Origin: Portulaca oleracea
Lineage: Eukaryota; Streptophyta; Magnoliopsida; Caryophyllales; Portulacaceae
NCBI GenBank assembly: GCA_029582165.1
Contig: CM055874.1
Coordinates: 448,614 to 512,613, forward strand
Length of the DNA stretch: 64,000 nucleotides
Reading direction: 5' to 3'
Below the pieces are notes generated by a model. The model worked only from the letters and a program-made list of their open reading frames with translations. It ran no database searches and had not been told where the DNA came from. The position numbers were made by a program, and so were the translations under genes. Each line of letters starts with the position of its first letter. The stretch's first letter is position 1. Positions 62,201-64,000 of the stretch are shown one piece after another.

Positions 62201-63838
62201 TCAAACAGGACTGTGTTATAGGACTCTCCACACTAAAAGAACTCTGAGCAATGTCCAATAGCTTCCCTTTTATCATGTCCGCTTGTGATTCCAGTGATGG
62301 TAAAGGCAGTCGTATCAAGGGAAAGAGACACTTGAGGGCAATAGAGACAACTTCTTCATACTTGGAGGTCAAGCAAGAAGCAAGGAGCCTAATAAAGGGA
62401 TCCAACATAGAGACAAGTTTTTCTTTGTCCCTACCGAACTTAATGTGTCTCAAACGATTGTGGAGCAATCCAAGAGCAAACACTGTCACCTGGTGCGAAC
62501 AAAATAGTTCATTCCATGTACGAGATTTCTCAAACATTTCATTGCTTGTCTTAGTCGGTTCCACCTTAGCTGAAATTTCAGCTTTGCGATTCTCATAGGA
62601 GAGCCAATCATCAACAAGGCTATATATGAAGACAAACAGATCAGTCTGATCAACAGACGGGTTTTTCTCAATCCCCTCAGCAATGTGAGTTAACATTTTC
62701 TCCAGTTTCACCTTCACCTTTGGTGTCAAATGCTTTTGTAGACGAGCTTTCACTGGTGACAACAGCTTCATGCCATGAGTCCTAAATGTCACATTTTGAG
62801 CAATTAACTTAAGGGTATCAAAGGACATCTGTTTTCTAGTCTCCTTCATCTTGGAAGCAATCTTTTCCACATCTTTCTGCTCGGCTACCTCACCAAAAAT
62901 GTCATTATCTATAACACTGAGGAGTTCATCCAAACAACAATCAACCATGCCGCCTCCAGAATCAGGCAGACCTTTTGACAAGATAAAGTGGAGTGTATAT
63001 CCCAAAACATGGACTTCGAATCCTCGTTTTAATATACCCTTCAAAGCTCCCACTACGAATTTCAGGTATTCAAATCCAAGTTCCTTCAAACATGCAGCCA
63101 AAGCAGATCTTGATTCATCACGGGTGCTTTCTAGACGATGTTTAAGAAAATTCGAAATGCGATAGATTATACTGGGAAGCTGAGAGTCCATTCTATCACT
63201 AGGAAGTAGCTTAAGAACTTTTAACATAGCAAGACTGACTCTAACATTCACTTTCTCCGAGTCAGAAACAAGCAGCTTTTGCAATTTTGGAAGCACAGTA
63301 CCAGCAAGACATGACTGAATGTCAGAAAAATTGGCTGAATTATTGGATTTGTTAGGTATTACTACATCAGTAATTGGCAGTGGATCTTGATCCATCAAAT
63401 CACCACTAGCAACATTTTCATCTTGTGTTGTAAAAGTCGCTGAAAAATGAAAATGGTCCAGGATTGAGCAAACCAGCCTTATCAAGATCTTTTCCCTGTC
63501 GGGCCTCTTTACTATATCCCTGAAGCACCTCATTAGTAAATCATAGTAGGACTTCCATCCTAGTTGACCAGAAATAGAAGCAAGGGCATTGATGCAGGCA
63601 GTTCTCAGATGTTCAGCTTTCCCAGTTTGTGCATCAAACAATATGCTGAAAAAGAGGGGGATAAACACTCTTCTCAACATAAACTGAAAACAGAAGAACA
63701 AATAAGTTGGTAAGAAGACTGAATGTAACAAAAAACAAAACTAGTAAAATGAGAAAAAGCAAACTGAAGTACCTCAGGAAGCTGTCCGCTGGCTACGACA
63801 TCGCTAAAACGAAGCAATGCCCTGGCTCTTCTATGAAC
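59267..63838 (-). CDS. UTP20: UTP20-like U3 snoRNP/small-subunit processome protein (C-terminal part)
   Basis: A giant HEAT-repeat protein needed for 18S rRNA maturation in the nucleolus. Seven exons are visible on the minus strand: 63838-63773, 63683-61876, 61780-61501, 60746-60513, 60370-59867, 59760-59628 and 59523-59267 (TAG). They give 1093 residues; the family exceeds 2500, so more than half lies beyond the right edge. Recognisable blocks are CFRDIVKRPDREKILIRLVC, REAVLEMLNTIIKKFPDGVI, DNHVRSLIG and WYLGEKQHLWSTSAQVLGF. The last exon encodes a coiled, strongly basic tail rich in Arg and Lys, a likely nucleolar signal. The 1.8 kb exon is unusually long for this window. The intron after 61876 starts with GC instead of GT. 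Confidence 0.9.
61075..61370 (-). pseudogene. LINE reverse-transcriptase C-terminal remnant in a UTP20 intron
   Basis: On the minus strand one frame reads VFRAIAYATFWLLWTERNWG, preceded by an ELFGPSLAQ-type block and interrupted by stops. That pattern is typical of the zinc-binding tail that follows the reverse transcriptase of plant LINEs. It lies in the intron 60747-61500 in the same orientation as the host gene. The upstream LINE parts were not seen. Confidence 0.55.
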
Positions 63839-64000
63839 CTACATAAGAGAACTTTTAGTCAGAGATTTGTTTAACACCAACAGGTATGCATGTGAACAGA
63901 ACTTTCTTTCAACCTCAAAGTGCACGCAAGGGGGGGGGGGGGGTGTTGAGACAATGTCAGAAGCAGGAGTCCTTTTGCAGAAACTCTTTCTAAATACACC
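63839..64000 (-). other. UTP20 intron at the right edge with a G run
   Basis: Noncoding sequence upstream of the first visible UTP20 exon. A run of about 13 G lies at 63930-63942 on the plus strand, which would be a polypyrimidine tract on the transcribed strand. Confidence 0.6.

Noticed and set aside
1..64000. CRISPR arrays, operons, phage or plasmid features
   Set aside because: The gene structures are spliced and plant-like throughout; the tandem repeats seen lack spacer architecture.
1..64000. tRNA or snoRNA genes
   Set aside because: I did not see convincing cloverleaf or box C/D arrangements by eye; a covariance-model scan of introns, especially those of UTP20 and MetRS, would be decisive.

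Overview
The window is nuclear DNA from a flowering plant, most likely a eudicot. The genes have many short exons and AT-rich introns, carry plant-specific families (RIN4/NOI, sucrose-phosphate synthase, P-class PPR), and chromovirus-type Ty3/gypsy remnants sit inside introns. There is no sign of organelle or bacterial sequence. I assembled exon chains by hand from splice signals, reading-frame continuity and remembered protein families. Every complete chain sums to a whole number of codons, but expression evidence is lacking.

Layout, left to right. 0.5-9.4 kb (+): the 3' part of a TBC1D13-like Rab-GAP gene; one intron holds a decayed antisense Ty3/gypsy element (about 3.36-7.75 kb). 10.7-19.8 kb (-): an O-fucosyltransferase-family gene whose 4.8 kb intron holds a GC-richer unclassified segment and a second antisense Ty3/gypsy element. 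21.2-24.5 kb (-): an alkaline ceramidase. 25.8-32.3 kb (-): cytosolic methionyl-tRNA synthetase with an EMAPII-like tail. 33.9-39.0 kb (-): sucrose-phosphate synthase of the SPS4/family C type. 40.4-43.1 kb (+): RIN4, divergent from SPS. 44.6-46.0 kb (-): an intronless coiled-coil protein with a Myb/SANT-like N-terminus. 47.4-51.6 kb (-): a NIPA-type magnesium transporter. 55.5-57.9 kb (-): a P-class PPR protein. 59.3-63.8 kb (-): the C-terminal part of UTP20, running off the right edge.

These are mostly unrelated housekeeping or signalling genes: vesicle traffic, glycosylation, sphingolipid turnover, translation, sucrose synthesis, immunity, ion transport, organelle RNA and ribosome biogenesis. 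I see no operon-like system and no clear novel multigene system. From memory, the Arabidopsis relatives of the TBC, MetRS and NIPA genes lie close together on chromosome 4 (At4g13730, At4g13780, At4g13800), so this may be a conserved block.

The points most worth checking are: an Asn where the ceramidase family has its active-site Ser; a PPR intron whose two splice junctions lie in near-identical 17-base repeats, as expected for intron gain by local duplication; a GC-AG intron in UTP20; two antisense intronic retroelements with visibly broken catalytic motifs; a LINE tail in a UTP20 intron; and a dispersed AT-rich repeat found at two or three sites.
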